From contig JAVWHX010000010.1 of NCBI GenBank assembly GCA_036639875.1, positions 1 through 39,809 of the forward strand: a stretch of DNA of 39,809 nucleotides. Direction: 5' to 3'. Each line of letters opens with the position of its first letter. Positions within the stretch are counted from its first letter, which is position 1. Of this stretch, positions 32,510 through 39,809 are shown one piece after another. The notes beneath the pieces were generated by a model. That model did no database searches and was not told where the DNA came from. It saw only the letters and a list, made by a program, of their open reading frames with translations. Source of the stretch: JAVWHX01 sp036639875 (lineage in GTDB: Bacteria > Bacillota_I > Bacilli_A > Erysipelotrichales > Coprobacillaceae). A program made the translations under genes and the position numbers.

Positions 32510-32543
32510 AAAACTCCTACTTATCTAAAGTGGGAGTTTTTTA
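32510..32543. terminator. Terminator shared by gdhA and Rpn fragment
   Basis: AAAACTCC-x-ACTT / AAGT-x-GGAGTTTT stem with a short loop, followed by T residues on the plus strand and flanked by an A-run on the other side. Works for gdhA (+); the minus-strand Rpn fragment ends inside it. Confidence 0.8.
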
Positions 32544-32874
32544 CGTTCATTAATTCTTGATAATCTGCATTTGAAATATATAAAGTCATAACTTCATCTA
32601 ATTGTTCAGAAGTACATTTATATAACCATAATGCCTCTTGATTATACTGTTCTTTTATTAAATATATCATTACTGCTACCTTACCTTTTTTAGCACTTTG
32701 TTCAATGACTTGATCAATTCCCTGTTTAAATCCTAGTTTAAATCCTTCTTCCTTTGCAACCTTAACATCATAATCATGCCATTCATTCAAATCCATTTCA
32801 GTATAATACCTTAATCCTGTCTCAGTTAGAGGTTGTTCATCTTGATTAACCTCTATATATGTTTTTATAAACAT
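32521..32874 (-). pseudogene. Rpn-family C-terminal fragment (partial duplicate)
   Basis: A 117-aa frame matching only the C-terminal part of an Rpn-family (PDDEXK-type recombination-promoting nuclease / putative transposase) protein. It shares NQDEQ, RYYTEMDLNEWHDYDVKVAKE and later LDEV with the adjacent 146-aa frame at 32896, including a 56-bp identical DNA block (32759-32814 against 33062-33117). It has an insertion (FKLGFKQGIDQVIEQSAKKGK) absent from the neighbour and a plausible ribosome site (GAGGG), so it may be translated. It has no nuclease core and is best read as the remains of a tandem duplication. Confidence 0.75.
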
Positions 32875-33117
32875 ATCTATCCCTCTTTCTCTTTTTTAAT
32901 TTAAAACGCTTTGTAATACTTGATAATCTTTATTACAAACATATAAAAACATAACTTCGTCTAACTGTTTAGATGTACATTCATTTAACCAAATTGCATT
33001 TTCATTATACTTCTCTTTTATTAAATACATCATTGTTTCGATTCTACCTTGTTCTTTTGCGACCTTAACATCATAATCATGCCATTCATTCAAATCCATT
33101 TCAGTATAATACCTTAA
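32759..33117. repeat. Two-copy 56-bp direct repeat in the Rpn locus
   Basis: The 56-bp block at 32759-32814 recurs unchanged at 33062-33117, 247 bp apart, and the similarity continues on both sides with mismatches. It encodes part of RYYTEMDLNEWHDYDVKVAKE in both C-terminal copies. Confidence 0.85.
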
Positions 33118-33760
33118 ACTTGTCTCTTTTACTAATTGTTCATCTTGATTAAATTCCTCATACTTTTCTTCTAGCATCTCTATCATCTCTCCTCTTTCAT
33201 ATTCTATATTATCTAAATCTCCATTATGTATCAAATAGATAAGCGCTTCCCATTCACCAAGTACTTTATTCTTTGCCAGTTCTTCTATATAAGGCAAATA
33301 AACATAGATTGTTGTTTGTATATCCAACTTGTTCATCTAAATATGAATTTCTTGCATAGTATTCGTCTATCAAACATTGATGTCTTTGACCAACATCTTC
33401 TATAAAGATAATCTGTATTAGATTTTTAAGACTCCCTGATGTTTGTCCTGGCTTTAACTGATAATTGATTAATTTAGATGCATAATGAATAAACCTTCGA
33501 TTGATAAACGGACTCATCTTAGACTTTTGCATTTCAATATCCATTTCTATTTCGCCCATATTCATATAAATATCTAATATAGCTTTCTTATGACTAATGA
33601 TCTGTGATGATATCTCAGGATTTACACATGTATAATTAATAGGTTTGTTTTTTCCAATAATCCCTTCTACAAGAAACCTTCTTAATGTAAATGATTCCTT
33701 ATCGTTTTGCCCAAATGCCAGTTTAAAAAAGACATCTGAATTATAAAAATGATTCTTCAT
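32896..33760 (-). pseudogene. Rpn-family recombination-promoting nuclease, frameshifted
   Basis: Two overlapping frames make one broken gene. The first (33266-33760, 164 aa) holds the PDDEXK nuclease core: FYNSDVFFKLAFGQNDKE, ILDIYMNMGEIEMDIEMQ (Asp...ExE) and MSPFINRRFIHYASKLI. It runs off into an unrelated tail (LFALYRRTGKE). The second (32896-33336, 146 aa) continues the family in another frame from IYVYLPYIEELAKNKVLGEWEALIYL to the C-terminus. A single-base indel inside 33306-33336 explains this. Rpn proteins are known for RecA-independent recombination and for frequent decay. A promoter (33836-33864) is intact. Confidence 0.82.
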
Positions 33761-33835
33761 ATTTTAACCCTTCTACTTCTATATACGGATTAAAATACGT
33801 TTTTTCTTTTTTTTAATAAAACTTTTTTCACTTTT

Positions 33836-33864
33836 ATTTTATAATTGCTTTTTGCAACTGTCAA
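33836..33864 (-). promoter_or_regulatory. Promoter of the Rpn locus
   Basis: Read on minus: -35 TTGACA (33859-33864), 17-bp spacer, -10 TAAAAT (33836-33841). A small dyad, TTGC/GCAA, sits in the spacer. The promoter looks sound although the gene is broken. Confidence 0.6.
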
Positions 33865-33867
33865 GAT

Positions 33868-33899
33868 TTTAAAAAAAGAGAATCTTCATTCTCTTTTAA
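33868..33899 (-). terminator. Terminator after ackA (end of dha/lsrF-like operon)
   Basis: Read on minus: AAAAGAGAAT / ATTCTCTTTT 10-bp perfect stem with GAAG loop and T-run. It lies directly past the acetate kinase stop. Confidence 0.9.
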
Positions 33900-33901
33900 A
33901 T

Positions 33902-35095
33902 TTAACAAATAAGTCTATAAGTATCTTTCGCTATCATCATTTCTTCGTTTGTTTTTATAACACATACATTTATTGTTGAGTGGGATGAAGAAATATTCTC
34001 AACTTCTTTACTGCATTTTTTATTCTTATCTTCATCAATATCTATATTCACTGCTCCTTTTAATCTATCCACTACCATTTTTCTTATTTCAAATGAATTT
34101 TCTCCAATTCCTGCTGTAAATACAAGTGTATCTAAACCACCCAAATGCATATAATACGATCCAATATAATCAACAATTCTTTTAATATATACATCAATCG
34201 CAAGTTTGGCTTTTTTATTACCCGTATGCATACTTTCGCATAGTATTCGCATATCATAAGAATTCTCAGATAATCCTAACAATCCACTTTGATAGTTAAG
34301 TTCTGCCAGAACTTCTGTAACGCTTTTATGCTTGAGTTGTGAGATATATTCAATGATAGATGGATCAATATTACCACACCTCGTTCCCATCGCTATACCA
34401 CCTAATGGGGTCAATCCCATTGAGGTATCAATACTCTTCCCATCACGAACAGCCGTTATCGATGCACCATTACCAAGATGACAGATTATCAGTCTTCTTG
34501 AAGCTTCATACCCTAGCGTTTCATTCACTTTTAAAGTAATGTATTTACAACTTGTTCCATGGAATCCATACTTCCTTATATGATCCTCTGTATAATAATG
34601 ATATGATATAGGATAAGTATAAAAGTCTTTTGAAATAGTTTGATGAAAGGAAGTATCAAATACAGCAACATGTTTAGCATTAGGTAAAATATCTTTTAAA
34701 ATTTGATACCCCAATAAATTCATTGGATTATGCATTGGAGCAAGTATCCCTAACTGATCTATCTCTCGCTCAACATCATCACTTATCAAAACACTTTGAT
34801 TAAAATTTTCACCACCATGCGCAACTCTATGTCCACATCCATCTATCTCACAATAATCAGAAATAACATGATACTTTAACAAAGAATTAATTATATATTT
34901 CAATCCCTCTTCATGATTTGAGAATAATAAAGATTCTTTAAGTTTATTTTTATCATTAACCAAAGAAAACGAAGAATGATCTGTACCTATTGCATCCACC
35001 ATTCCTTTTACCAATATCTTTTCTGATGGCATTTCTACAAGTTGATATTTAATTGAACTAGAACCTGAATTCATAACAAGTATTTTATTTGTCAT
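33902..35095 (-). CDS. ackA: Acetate kinase
   Basis: ASKHA-fold kinase of 397 aa, the normal length. Motifs: ILVMNSGSSSIKYQL (phosphate-1), VFDTSFHQTI, CHLGNGASITAV (phosphate-2), GIAMGTRCGNIDPS and FTAGIGENS (adenosine). It interconverts acetyl phosphate + ADP with acetate + ATP. It is the last gene of the dhaL-dhaK-lsrF-like operon, 40 nt after the VOC gene. No Shine-Dalgarno is seen next to the ATG; instead a 9-bp hairpin (35104-35126) containing AAAGGGATG lies upstream. It could recover ATP from acetyl units made by the LsrF-like enzyme, given a phosphotransacetylase elsewhere; that is inference. Confidence 0.94.
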   Translation of the reverse strand: MTNKILVMNSGSSSIKYQLVEMPSEKILVKGMVDAIGTDHSSFSLVNDKNKLKESLLFSNHEEGLKYIINSLLKYHVISDYCEIDGCGHRVAHGGENFNQSVLISDDVEREIDQLGILAPMHNPMNLLGYQILKDILPNAKHVAVFDTSFHQTISKDFYTYPISYHYYTEDHIRKYGFHGTSCKYITLKVNETLGYEASRRLIICHLGNGASITAVRDGKSIDTSMGLTPLGGIAMGTRCGNIDPSIIEYISQLKHKSVTEVLAELNYQSGLLGLSENSYDMRILCESMHTGNKKAKLAIDVYIKRIVDYIGSYYMHLGGLDTLVFTAGIGENSFEIRKMVVDRLKGAVNIDIDEDKNKKCSKEVENISSSHSTINVCVIKTNEEMMIAKDTYRLIC

Positions 35096-35103
35096 ATGAC
35101 TAT

Positions 35104-35126
35104 GAAAGGGATGATAAACATCCCTT
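35104..35126 (-). other. Hairpin upstream of ackA start
   Basis: AAAGGGATG / CATCCCTTT 9-bp perfect stem with a 5-nt loop, between the VOC stop and the ackA ATG. In the direction of transcription it is followed by CATAGTC and not by a T-run, so it is not a normal terminator for this strand. It may sequester the only SD-like sequence or act as an RNA-processing or stability element. Confidence 0.5.
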
Positions 35127-35135
35127 TTTCATTTC

Positions 35136-35456
35136 CTATTTGACTTCCATCAATTCCAAACAAACGCCATCTTTCATAACAAACGCAAGTGTTAAATGTT
35201 CATTAACAACTAAGTTATCATGAAGAACTTTTTGACAAGTTGGAAGGACTTCAGCAATACTATCAACTTCTATTGCAACATGTACTAAAGTTTGAACTTC
35301 TTTAGCAAACCATGTATCTTCTCTAAATCTTAAATACTCAAAACCGAATTCATTAGTTGAAGGATCAATCATCCATAACTTCATACCTTCATCCCATACT
35401 TCACCTTCCATTGGTTCAGTGTGAGGAACACCTATATGCACATATTTTTTAAACAT
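35136..35456 (-). CDS. Small VOC-fold protein
   Basis: Protein of 106 aa with vicinal-oxygen-chelate features: YVHIGVPHTEPM at the start, FGFEYLRFRED in the middle, LVHVAIEVDSIAEVLPTC as the second beta-alpha-beta unit and VCLELMEVK at the end. His and Glu residues fall at the usual metal positions. It lies between DUF1097 and ackA in the dhaK/lsrF-like operon, 21 nt after DUF1097. A role as epimerase or isomerase on the pathway's sugar intermediate is a guess from context. Confidence 0.75.
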   Translation of the reverse strand: MFKKYVHIGVPHTEPMEGEVWDEGMKLWMIDPSTNEFGFEYLRFREDTWFAKEVQTLVHVAIEVDSIAEVLPTCQKVLHDNLVVNEHLTLAFVMKDGVCLELMEVK

Positions 35457-35477
35457 TATATTTTCTCCTTTATTATA

Positions 35478-35999
35478 TTATTCTGCACTATTAAATTTTT
35501 TATCGTAAGCACCACGAATTGTGATTGTTAAGAAACCTAATACCAACCCAAGTAAACAGAATACAGTTTCAGCAATAAATGCACTTGTATATGTTGCTTC
35601 TGGAACATAGTTCATAATTGCAAAGAATGCTCCTGCTCCAATAAAGATAATTGGTGTTAAGTTTAATAATTCAACTTTTTCAGTACAAATTGTTGGTACA
35701 ACTAAAACTAAGATAGAGATTGGGAATGCCCAGAAACCAAATCCCATACTACTTAATTGACCACCGAAAACCATAATAGCGATTGATGCAATCATTCCCA
35801 CAATATAAGCAGCAAATGCTTTTACTCCACCTTTAACAGTACATCCAGCGATGAAATATGCAGCCCATGATTGGAATGCAAGCCATCCCCATGTTGTTCC
35901 TAAACCTACGCTTCCACCAAATTTTTGATCAATAATCTGGCAAACAAATGCAAGAAAAGCAATGATTAATGGTCCACCTAAATATTTTATTATTTTCAT
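35478..35999 (-). CDS. DUF1097 family membrane protein
   Basis: Integral membrane protein of 173 aa with about five hydrophobic helices. The segment GWLAFQSWAAYFIAGCTVKGGVKAFAAYIVGM matches the core of DUF1097 (YcdZ-like), a family with no established function. It sits in the middle of the dhaL-dhaK-lsrF-like operon, 34 nt after the aldolase/thiolase gene. As the only membrane protein in this operon, it is a candidate for movement of the substrate, though it has no known transporter motif. Confidence 0.85.
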   Translation of the reverse strand: MKIIKYLGGPLIIAFLAFVCQIIDQKFGGSVGLGTTWGWLAFQSWAAYFIAGCTVKGGVKAFAAYIVGMIASIAIMVFGGQLSSMGFGFWAFPISILVLVVPTICTEKVELLNLTPIIFIGAGAFFAIMNYVPEATYTSAFIAETVFCLLGLVLGFLTITIRGAYDKKFNSAE

Positions 36000-36033
36000 A
36001 TTATTTCCCTAAATACTATTGAGTATCTCCTTT

Positions 36034-36921
36034 TTATTTTTTAAATTCTTCTTTTAATTTTAAATACAATTCATAAGCTTCTTTATCTGTATAATTTTCA
36101 TGAACAACCATTTTAATACATCTTGCCATTGCTTTTGGTGATTCAGCTTGGAATATATTTCTTCCCATATCCACACCTGCTGCCCCGCCTTGAATAGCTT
36201 TATAAACCAAAGTCAATGCTTCATCTTCTGGTAATTTTTTTCCACCAGCAACAACAATAGGAACTGGACATGCAGCTACAACTTTTTCAAAATCATCACA
36301 ATAATATGTTTTGATAATTTGAGCCCCTAATTCAGCAAGCATACGTGTTGCTAATAAGAAGAATTTTGTTGTTCTTTCCATTTCTTTTCCAACTGCTACT
36401 ACACCTAATGTTGGAATACCATATCTATTTCCAGCATCAATAGTTTGACATAAGTTATCAATTGAATCTCTTTCTCCTGCAGCACCAATAAATGTTTGAA
36501 TAGCCATACAACTTGCATCCATTCTAATCGCATCTTCAATGTCAACACCTACAACTTCAAAAGATAAATCATCATCAATAACGCTTGAACCAGCTGAACA
36601 ACGTAAAGCAATTGCTTTTCCATTTGTTGGAGGAACACAACTTCTAATAGCACCTCTTGTTCCCATTAAACAATCTACTTCTTCCATCAATTCAGGAATA
36701 ACTAAATCTAATCTTTCTAAACCTGATGTTGATCCCATGATATATCCATGATCAAATGCTAACATAACAGTTCTACCATCTTTTGGATTAAAGATTTTAG
36801 AAAGTCTTGCTTTCATTCCCCAATCAACATTATCCATACCTTTAACTATAAAATTTTGTTTTACAAAAGGAACATCTTCATGATAATCTTTTGCTATTTT
36901 ATTTCCTTGTGCTTCTGCCAT
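36034..36921 (-). CDS. LsrF-like class I aldolase/thiolase (DeoC/FbaB-type)
   Basis: TIM-barrel enzyme of 295 aa closely resembling LsrF, the 3-hydroxy-5-phosphonooxypentane-2,4-dione thiolase that ends the AI-2 degradation pathway. Conserved runs are MKARLSKIFNPKDGRTVMLAFDHGY, GLERLDLVIPEL, CTRG-like MGTRGAIRS, AELGAQIIKTYYCDDFE with Schiff-base Lys204, CPVPIVVAGGKKLPEDEAL and GAAGVDMGRNIFQ. In the Lsr pathway it yields DHAP and acetyl-CoA. Here it follows dhaK by 18 nt and no lsrG or lsr transporter is present, so the substrate may be phospho-DPD-like or another ketose phosphate. Confidence 0.88.
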   Translation of the reverse strand: MAEAQGNKIAKDYHEDVPFVKQNFIVKGMDNVDWGMKARLSKIFNPKDGRTVMLAFDHGYIMGSTSGLERLDLVIPELMEEVDCLMGTRGAIRSCVPPTNGKAIALRCSAGSSVIDDDLSFEVVGVDIEDAIRMDASCMAIQTFIGAAGERDSIDNLCQTIDAGNRYGIPTLGVVAVGKEMERTTKFFLLATRMLAELGAQIIKTYYCDDFEKVVAACPVPIVVAGGKKLPEDEALTLVYKAIQGGAAGVDMGRNIFQAESPKAMARCIKMVVHENYTDKEAYELYLKLKEEFKK

Positions 36922-36939
36922 TACAATACCCTCCTACTT

Positions 36940-37938
36940 TTATCTTTTATTATATGCAGTGTTACATGGTGCTTCCCAATATCCCAATAATTCATCATCC
37001 ATTCTTGCATAGAATAATTGGAAACCAGCGCATTCTTGAACAGTTAAAATTTCATCTACCCAATTTGCAACAACTGTAATACCTTTTGTTTCTAAATGTT
37101 TAACGACTGCTCTATAGCAAATTAATAATTCCATAAGTGTTGTTGCACCAGAACCATTAACAAATACTAAAATCTTTTCACCAGATTTTAAATCTAAGTC
37201 TTTAATAAGTGCTTCAGACATTGTTTTAATTGTTTCATCAGCTGATTGAATTGGCACTAAATCTCCGCCACCTTCACCATGTTGACCCATACCAATACCG
37301 ATAAGATCATCAGCAATTTCACCTAAATCAGAACCTGTTGAAGGATGAGTTGCAATTTTTGCAGCAACTGAAATTGCAGCCATATTGTCAGCGAAATCTT
37401 GAGCGATTTTTGCAACTTCTTCTAAACTCTTACCAGCTTTTGCAGCAGCACATGCAATCTTATAAACAGCACAACATCCAACAAATCCACGACGATTATC
37501 CGCATCTTCTCTTGGAGCAGTTGTTATATCTTCTTGAGTTACAACTTTTGCTACATTTAATCCTAACTTACGACATTCTTTCATAGCTAAGTTAGCTGAT
37601 AACATGTCTCCAGCATGATTCAAGACAACAAATAAAACACCATGTCCTTTATCAGCCATTTTAATTGCTTCTACACAAGCTTGTGGTCCAGGAGCAGCGA
37701 AAATATCTCCAGCAGCAGCGATGTCTACCATTCCTTCACCAACAAAACCTTCTAATGCTGGTTCATGTCCAGTTCCACCTAATGTTACAATTGTTACACG
37801 ATCAGCATCTTTTAATGTTTTTGAAACAACTAAGTTATTTGGTAATACTTCTAATACATCAGAATGAGCTAAAGCTAATCCTTCTAATAATTCTTTTGTT
37901 AAATTTTCAGGGTTGTTAATAAATTTTTTCATCACCAT
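36940..37938 (-). CDS. dhaK: DhaK-like dihydroxyacetone kinase substrate-binding subunit
   Basis: Kinase subunit of 332 aa. The DhaK core is clear: TLGGTGHEPALEGFVGEGMVD (50-72), AAPGPQACVEAI, FVVLNHAGDMLSANLA (Asp111 position of the family) and IGMGQHGEGGGDL with His220, which in E. coli DhaK (His218) binds the ketone covalently. Several positions differ from classical DhaK (NHAGDML for NYTGD, GQHGEGGG for GIHGEPG), so the substrate may be a larger ketose such as erythrulose or a DPD-like compound. It follows dhaL by 18 nt and precedes the LsrF-like gene. No DhaM phosphocarrier gene is in the window. Confidence 0.88.
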   Translation of the reverse strand: MVMKKFINNPENLTKELLEGLALAHSDVLEVLPNNLVVSKTLKDADRVTIVTLGGTGHEPALEGFVGEGMVDIAAAGDIFAAPGPQACVEAIKMADKGHGVLFVVLNHAGDMLSANLAMKECRKLGLNVAKVVTQEDITTAPREDADNRRGFVGCCAVYKIACAAAKAGKSLEEVAKIAQDFADNMAAISVAAKIATHPSTGSDLGEIADDLIGIGMGQHGEGGGDLVPIQSADETIKTMSEALIKDLDLKSGEKILVFVNGSGATTLMELLICYRAVVKHLETKGITVVANWVDEILTVQECAGFQLFYARMDDELLGYWEAPCNTAYNKR

Positions 37939-37956
37939 AATGGTTGTCCTCTTTTC

Positions 37957-38583
37957 CTATTTTTTTAATGCATTATACAAACCGATAAAAATATAAGTAC
38001 AACTTTGCGCACCAGCATCAGGAGTTCCAATTGTCTTTTCCTTATATGATCTTGCACGCCCAAACTTACTAATAAAATTCTTACTTGCCTCTGAACCTTC
38101 AATTGCAGCATCTTTAGCAGCAGTAATGATTGCTTCAATGTCATCAGGTGCTTTTAAAGCAGCTTCTGTAGCTGGAATAAGCGTGTCCATCATCGTCTTA
38201 TCCCCAACTTTAGCAGTAGACAAATATTGTAATTCTGTTAATCCTGATTTTAAAATTTTCTTTAAGAGTATCGCATCAGTATCGACCTCATCACCAAGAT
38301 TTTCACCTAAGCCTCCAAAATATGTGCCATATAAAGGTCCAGCAGATCCACCATTTACATTTGTCACACCACTACCAATAACTTCAAATAATGATTTCAG
38401 AGGTCTGTCACTTTCTACCCACTCAGTGCTTTCTTTAGTTAAAATGTGAGCAATCTTTTCAATTGTAATACCATGATCACCATCTCCAAACTTAGCATCA
38501 ATTTCAGTTAATAATGCTTTGTTTGAAATCATTAACTTTGAAATTTCTTGAAAAACAAAGTTCCAGTCCTTTCTTGTTATCAC
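37957..38583 (-). CDS. dhaL: DhaL-like dihydroxyacetone kinase nucleotide-binding subunit
   Basis: Helical-barrel subunit of 208 aa. The Mg-nucleotide Asp triad is in EIDAKFGDGDHGITIEK (Asp29, Asp34, Asp36). GSGVTNVNGGSAGPLYGTYF and KVGDKTMMDTLIPA are the standard DhaL loops; GRARSYKEKTIGTPDAGAQS completes the C-terminal lid. It is the first gene of the operon behind a SorC-type promoter. In PTS-linked systems DhaM recharges the ADP on DhaL; with no DhaM here the nucleotide may exchange with ATP, or DhaM may be elsewhere. Confidence 0.9.
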   Translation of the reverse strand: MITRKDWNFVFQEISKLMISNKALLTEIDAKFGDGDHGITIEKIAHILTKESTEWVESDRPLKSLFEVIGSGVTNVNGGSAGPLYGTYFGGLGENLGDEVDTDAILLKKILKSGLTELQYLSTAKVGDKTMMDTLIPATEAALKAPDDIEAIITAAKDAAIEGSEASKNFISKFGRARSYKEKTIGTPDAGAQSCTYIFIGLYNALKK

Positions 38584-38646
38584 TTCATAAACCTCCTTTG
38601 CGATAATTAATAACTTTTGTCATGACTTTTGTAATCGCTTACTTAT

Positions 38647-38675
38647 TTTATAACATATGTTATATCATATGTCAA
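38647..38675 (-). promoter_or_regulatory. Promoter and SorC-type operator of the dhaL operon
   Basis: Read on minus: -35 TTGACA (38670-38675), 17-bp spacer, -10 TATAAA (38647-38652). The 16-bp perfect palindrome TATAACATATGTTATA (38649-38664) covers the -10 and spacer, and a second half-like ACATATGA lies next to the -35. The SorC-family regulator gene just upstream is the likely binder. Confidence 0.72.
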
Positions 38676-38710
38676 CACGCTTTGAATTATTTCTATAAAA
38701 ATTTATAAAG

Positions 38711-38739
38711 TAAAAAAAGAACTCTATAAAAAAGTCCTT
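38711..38739 (-). terminator. Terminator after SorC regulator gene
   Basis: Read on minus: AGGACT / AGTTCT stem (one G.U pair) followed by seven T. It separates the regulator gene from the dhaL promoter, so the operon has independent expression. Confidence 0.7.
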
Positions 38740-39693
38740 TTAATCCATAATATTCATTGTTAATAATACATCTAATACTGATTCACTCATTAATATTTTA
38801 TTAAACAAACCAGAGCGCAATACACCCAAGGCTGCATTTGCATTTACACGTGCATTGATGATAGCTATAGATTCATTTGCATTCTTAATATCATTTAAAG
38901 GAATCTGAATAGAATAATCATGTTCTGATGTTATGATTTGTCCATTTATATCAAAATAATATCCTAAAACCATTCCAACAGCATGTTGCTCTTGAAGTTT
39001 CTTTTCGAATCTTGCTTCAGTAGCCAAATCAGGAACAGAAGGAAAATTACGAATTTGAATAATTGCATAATCTAACTGTTTATACTTTTCAAACATATTC
39101 TTTACTTGTTCAGTATTCATAAATATTTCTTTTTCAGAAGGATTTGCACAAATAACTGGTGAGTAAAGATACTCTGCCTTTAAACCCGTTTTTTCTGCTA
39201 ACATTCTTACCAATTCATTGGTATGATAATTACGATATGATATAGGAGCATTACTAATAATCGGAATGACTTTTCCTAGGAATTTTCTATTTCCTTCTCT
39301 TTCCTCCATCTTCGCAATACAGTTACCAATAACAGATCCCCATCCTAATCCAATCAATGAATTATCAACATAATTATCAAATAAATATCCTGTCACATGA
39401 TCAATAAACATTTGATCATTAAGATCTTTATTGGTACTTGATGGAATAACATAGAAAGATTTCAAATTATATTTTTTACATATTTTTTTAGTAATTTCAT
39501 CTTCATCATTATTTGTAGAAAGATCATTAATCTCTATCTTTACAACACCCAAGTTTTTCGCTTCTTGTAAATACTTACTAATGAGAGGTCTTGAGACACC
39601 TAAAAGATTTGCAATTTCATTTTGATTCATATTTTCAATATAATAGAGCTTAGCAACTGAAATAAGAAGTTGTAATTTATCTACATTTTGCAT
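38740..39693 (-). CDS. SorC/LsrR family transcriptional regulator
   Basis: Regulator of 317 aa. Residues 8-56 form the helix-turn-helix (LLISVAKLYYIENMNQNEIANLLGVSRPLISKYLQEAKNLGVVKIEI), and 60-315 the SorC sugar-phosphate-binding domain (LGWGSVIGNCIAKM, YSPVICANPSEKEIFM, GMVLGYYFDINGQII). The family includes LsrR, which senses phospho-AI-2, and DeoR-like sugar regulators. It lies directly upstream of the dhaL-dhaK-lsrF-like operon on the same strand, and a palindrome overlaps that operon's promoter. A TATAAT -10 box is seen about 30 nt upstream of the ATG. Confidence 0.92.
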   Translation of the reverse strand: MQNVDKLQLLISVAKLYYIENMNQNEIANLLGVSRPLISKYLQEAKNLGVVKIEINDLSTNNDEDEITKKICKKYNLKSFYVIPSSTNKDLNDQMFIDHVTGYLFDNYVDNSLIGLGWGSVIGNCIAKMEEREGNRKFLGKVIPIISNAPISYRNYHTNELVRMLAEKTGLKAEYLYSPVICANPSEKEIFMNTEQVKNMFEKYKQLDYAIIQIRNFPSVPDLATEARFEKKLQEQHAVGMVLGYYFDINGQIITSEHDYSIQIPLNDIKNANESIAIINARVNANAALGVLRSGLFNKILMSESVLDVLLTMNIMD

Positions 39694-39809
39694 GATATCT
39701 CTCCCACCTTTACTACTCTATTATACCCTTTTTCAAAAAAAATGGGAATATTTATTTTATTGACACTATTTATACAAGTTTTCTCAGTGTTTAAAACTAT
39801 TTCTAATGT

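Noticed and set aside
32759..33117. 56-bp direct repeat as ends of an insertion sequence
   Set aside because: Both copies code for the same Rpn segment; there are no terminal inverted repeats or transposase.
38126..38449. 107-aa plus-strand frame
   Set aside because: It is antisense to dhaL, whose motifs are unmistakable; composition is that of a shadow frame.
39694..39809. Possible rightward promoter TTGACA near 39759
   Set aside because: No -10 at a proper distance within the window and no gene follows before the end.

Overview
The window is AT-rich with dense, mostly minus-strand operons, AGGAGG-type ribosome binding sites, T-box control and intrinsic terminators. It fits a low-GC Firmicute (Bacillota). 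The gene mix (EFR1-family ferredoxin-flavodoxin, strings of aldo/keto reductases, Rpn-type nuclease, lamin-tail surface protein, HisG/HisZ) suggests a gut member of the Erysipelotrichia, Coprobacillaceae-like. That placement is inference from gene content; no rRNA is present.

Layout. (1) 32-5350: four aldo/keto reductases and an EFR1 flavodoxin/2x[4Fe-4S] protein on the minus strand, opposed by a LysR regulator across a short intergenic region with a dyad. (2) 5649-8546: a large secreted, probably sortase-anchored protein with four lamin-tail domains and a phytase/esterase-like propeller region. (3) 8786-9439: a flavodoxin-like lipoprotein behind a MerR-type promoter with a 19-bp spacer. (4) 9584-15554: a sugar-regulatory island. 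It holds a PTS EIIB-like/ROK fusion, a VOC + Gfo/Idh + UPF0303 operon, two RpiR regulators, and a shorter paralogue of the fusion (shared N-domain + EIIB-like domain only) behind a second, perfectly palindromic MerR-type promoter. (5) 15633-16814: a tandem HD/HD-GYP protein. (6) 16907-19733: metNIQ methionine importer with a T-box leader. (7) 19752-23845: CDF transporter, small unknown protein, histidinol phosphatase, cysteine synthase and rubrerythrin. (8) 23930-30582: histidine operon hisZ-G-D-B-H-A-F-IE plus a small membrane protein, preceded by a leader peptide (17 aa, three His codons) and an attenuator hairpin. (9) 30627-33864: small membrane protein, glutamate dehydrogenase, and a broken, partly duplicated Rpn-family locus. 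(10) 33902-39693: an operon dhaL-dhaK-lsrF-like-DUF1097-VOC-ackA behind a promoter with a SorC-type palindrome, with a SorC/LsrR-family regulator gene just upstream.

How it fits together: the window mixes core amino-acid supply (His, Met uptake, Cys, Glu) with accessory redox and carbohydrate modules. The two parts that look least described are the EIIB-like/ROK family, whose two paralogues have no PTS EIIA or EIIC gene nearby, and the dhaKL/lsrF/ackA operon, which resembles the phospho-AI-2 degradation end of the Lsr pathway but with a split dihydroxyacetone-kinase-like kinase in place of LsrK and no Lsr transporter in view. Functions proposed for both are inferred from domain content and gene order.
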